Source: Clostridia bacterium
GTDB taxonomy: Bacteria; Bacillota; Clostridia; UMGS1810
Direction of reading: 5' to 3'
Assembly (NCBI GenBank): GCA_017436905.1
Contig: JAFSCF010000010.1
Location: 1 to 53,802 of the forward strand
DNA length: 53,802 nt
Shown: piece after piece, positions 52,601-53,802 of the stretch
Position numbering within the stretch: the first letter of the stretch is position 1
How the letters are laid out: each line of letters begins with the position of its first letter
The notes under the pieces: model-generated
Database searches by the model: none
The model's input: the letters and a program-made list of their open reading frames with translations, nothing else
Told to the model about the DNA's origin: nothing
Position numbers and translations under genes: made by a program

Positions 52601-53802
52601 GAGTATCAGCAGCGGCTGCATTTGATACTTCGAGGTCAGCGCTTGCAGGAACAGCGAGGTCTGCAAGAGATACAGCGGCTTCAACTTCTGCTTTAGAAAA
52701 TGTTTTGCTGATGTTTTCAACATCTAATGTAGCAGTTGTTGTAGCAACTGTAGCGGTTGTTGCAAGTACCAAGCCTGAAACATCAAGAGTATCGCTTGTG
52801 ATAGTTGCTTTAAGGTTGTATGTTTTACCACCTTTAACTACCCATTCATCAGTAGAAGACCATGTAACATTTGCATTTTCTGCTTTATCGCCTTCATATG
52901 CAACTTCAACAACAGAATGAAGTCTGTTATCTTCTACAAGAGCAGTGATAAGGTCAGCAACGCTTTTAGCGTCTTTCATTGTTTCAGCATCAAGGTCTGT
53001 GATTGCTTCAACAACTGTATTTACTGCAGACGCAAGTGCTTTAGCGATTGTAAGAGCACCTTTAACAAATGTGATATCATAGTTAGTATTTGCAGAAGTT
53101 GCTGTGATATCATATTCTCCTACAGCAGATGCTTCTGTAGCAGCACAAGAGAATTCAAGAGCGAGGTCTGCAATTTCGTCACCGTTTACAAGACCTTCAG
53201 CAGTTGCTGTGAAGGTTGGGTTAGCAGCGCCATATTTTTTAGAAGCGTCTGCAACTGTAACAGTAAGAGGTGCTTTGTTTACTGTTACGTTGTAATAAGG
53301 AGCATCATCGTCGATAATTCTGCCTTTAATGCCTTCTGGATAATTCTCGTTATCATCCACTTTAAAGTATGCTTTAGCAGGATAAGGAGTATCTCCAGTA
53401 GCAGGAATTACATCGTTGATATCTCTAACATAGAATTTACCGTCGTAATCTACAGTGTCAATGTTAACTTTGCCATTTGCAAATGCACCTGTTGTAGCGT
53501 CAGCATCTTTAAATGCTTTGTAGAGTTCGTCACCATATGTAATCGTCTGAAGAACTTCCTGACCAGGCCATGTTATGGGTTCTACTACTTCGTCGATAAC
53601 AGAAATTTTACCATTTGCTTCTGCAAGCATTATAGTAATATCTGCACCAGTTGCATCTGCCGCTTTGGTAACATCAACTGTAAGGTCGAAGTCTTTTACA
53701 GCATCTGTAGGAACTGAAAATTCTAATGTGGCAAGTGTTCCTTTGGTTGCTTCAACTCCTGCTAATGTTGTATCTAAGAATATAAGTTTAACAGGATTTG
53801 AG
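49644..53802 (-). CDS. Large SLH-domain surface protein (5' end outside window)
   Basis: At least 1385 residues. The frame stays open to the window edge, so the start and signal peptide are missing. From the N-terminal side there is a short segment (GTLATLEFSVPTDAVKDFDL) weakly like a cohesin-type module, then MBG-type Ig-like repeats (APLTVTVADASKKYGAANPTF and APITLTVKNDTRVYGDANPT), further beta modules, an FN3 domain (PSNVVITTDVTKNSIDVEV) and a Thr/Pro-rich linker with TETPSTGE repeats. Three SLH units end the protein (FADTADRWSHKEVARAADLGIV; PSHWAYEADLWAAQTGI; FADAAHIADYAKDSIALLSSIGIL), which bind pyruvylated wall polymer. An internal ATG at 53628-53630 is not preferred. Confidence 0.9.
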   Translation of the reverse strand, partial: SNPVKLIFLDTTLAGVEATKGTLATLEFSVPTDAVKDFDLTVDVTKAADATGADITIMLAEANGKISVIDEVVEPITWPGQEVLQTITYGDELYKAFKDADATTGAFANGKVNIDTVDYDGKFYVRDINDVIPATGDTPYPAKAYFKVDDNENYPEGIKGRIIDDDAPYYNVTVNKAPLTVTVADASKKYGAANPTFTATAEGLVNGDEIADLALEFSCAATEASAVGEYDITATSANTNYDITFVKGALTIAKALASAVNTVVEAITDLDAETMKDAKSVADLITALVEDNRLHSVVEVAYEGDKAENANVTWSSTDEWVVKGGKTYNLKATITSDTLDVSGLVLATTATVATTTATLDVENISKTFSKAEVEAAVSLADLAVPASADLEVSNAAAADTLALVYDKTLEDVKAAAANVTDGHDEVVTINLDVEASLTAAEKAYLTVAEDAVITLNISNKKGATIAAITATGAEYGTEIADIAIPAWTADDAGEDADARVVITYVGKGDTVYEESTTKPTAAGTYTAKASLVSDIYAAAPATADFEITKAPITLTVKNDTRVYGDANPTPELAEAPALKYDDTVEDLLLVFTCDASATTDVGEYPITVAATNANYSYSYVPGTLTITKKSIADVAPVLNEANAFAGLDMPVSFAINDTFEYEWTVGGEEYSTGTEDYLYIWPDYSNKAVTVKAVATEATVNYEGTSAASNEVTVAIYDLAYDVFSVIVNDNNENDVLDAGDLVVTEVPGFYDASSLGLTYVWTIGDVTVPEATDKNLVIPAAMTGVVEVTGTPNANYTGTISATVGEIGKIALTGEVILSWLDENTIETGVDTAVDAANYDLIWVVDGVDSAVTGTTYAVTNADLGKTVTAKLVGKGDNYSGIVLALNTIYVEPLAPSNVVITTDVTKNSIDVEVTADANGAEIEEYALTLTDSEENVIEEAPAEIVEGVGTYTFENLDSKTTYTITVVAINAAGETEATATATTKAAGGTASVVTGGATGTTTKPTTPPATETPSTGETETPSTGETETPATPETTITVPEADVVVESKTETATVPAADLADASVVSATVTTESGATVEVTVDVAEKAVDSLTVSADKANTEVTGKAADGIVGDAIEVKVDAKSGDTAVAVEATIAIDVEAQAYAYAVDELGNTVRLDSAYDAETGKLLVAGVADGTVVAVSTTAPVDFADTADRWSHKEVARAADLGIVSGRAAGAYAPADLLTRSEASKLKMNLADALKLELTVNADVKIDTDPSHWAYEADLWAAQTGISVGVGAHDDGTIITNGEDHIIRQDYLTKLARLIKLAIGDVTIEGTGVEFADAAHIADYAKDSIALLSSIGILKGSEGADGVYANPKADITREEAAALSNRAYEFVKVLKTAK

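Noticed and set aside
52917..53717. 266-codon Cys-rich plus-strand frame
   Set aside because: It lies antisense to the SLH protein gene; the cysteine richness comes from the complement of repeated Ala/Thr codons and there is no ribosome binding site.

Overview
The window reads as a chromosomal segment of a low-GC, Gram-positive, anaerobic, endospore-forming Clostridia-type bacterium. The evidence is a yabP-yabQ-divIC-yabR sporulation/division cluster, a pheST T-box riboswitch, a bifunctional AdhE under an apparent Rex operator, an S-layer-homology (SLH) surface protein, bacterial alpha2-type GlyRS, and AGGAGG-type ribosome binding sites throughout. I do not assign a genus. About four fifths of the genes are on the minus strand.

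Layout. 1-560: tRNA-Pro(TGG), a truncated second tRNA-Pro, and terminators. 585-5415: YkvI-type membrane protein, glyQS, and a divergent pair of sn-glycerol-1-phosphate dehydrogenase and DeoR-type repressor. 5456-10854: adhE with a downstream APH-type kinase, RNase Z, and nadE. 10987-14907: secreted phosphodiester glycosidase, CDP-alcohol phosphatidyltransferase, PrsA-like foldase lipoprotein. 15001-20025: mfd, pth, prs. 20233-28679: UPF0182 membrane protein, ftsY, smc, radical SAM protein. 28746-32108: sugar kinase, GlmU-like left-handed beta-helix protein, and an HTH-GlmM fusion. 32284-36055: pheST with promoter and T-box. 36108-39185: an accessory-looking membrane cassette (zinc-ribbon TPR protein, four-helix membrane protein, SPFH protein with three zinc ribbons, a 41-residue small protein) with a divergent XRE regulator. 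39298-39787: tRNA-fMet and tRNA-Leu plus a duplicated tRNA-fMet 3' half. 39851-41521: yabR-divIC-yabQ-yabP. 41589-43312: pncB coupled to a 91-residue unknown. 43428-44891: cell-wall amidase. 45013-45875: barnase-like toxin (with a MuF/gp7-like N-terminus) and barstar. 46126-48229: ruvCAB. 48284-49471: orphan trpB. 49644-53802: very large SLH surface protein, cut by the window edge.

How they work together. Most genes are housekeeping (translation, NAD supply, recombination and repair, segregation and secretion, wall precursors). The accessory parts most worth attention are the HTH-GlmM fusion with a dyad at its own promoter, the SPFH/zinc-ribbon cassette, the MuF-barnase/barstar pair, and the rearranged tRNA-fMet locus. 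Gene starts were moved from the longest open frame to the codon preceded by a good Shine-Dalgarno wherever the two differed.
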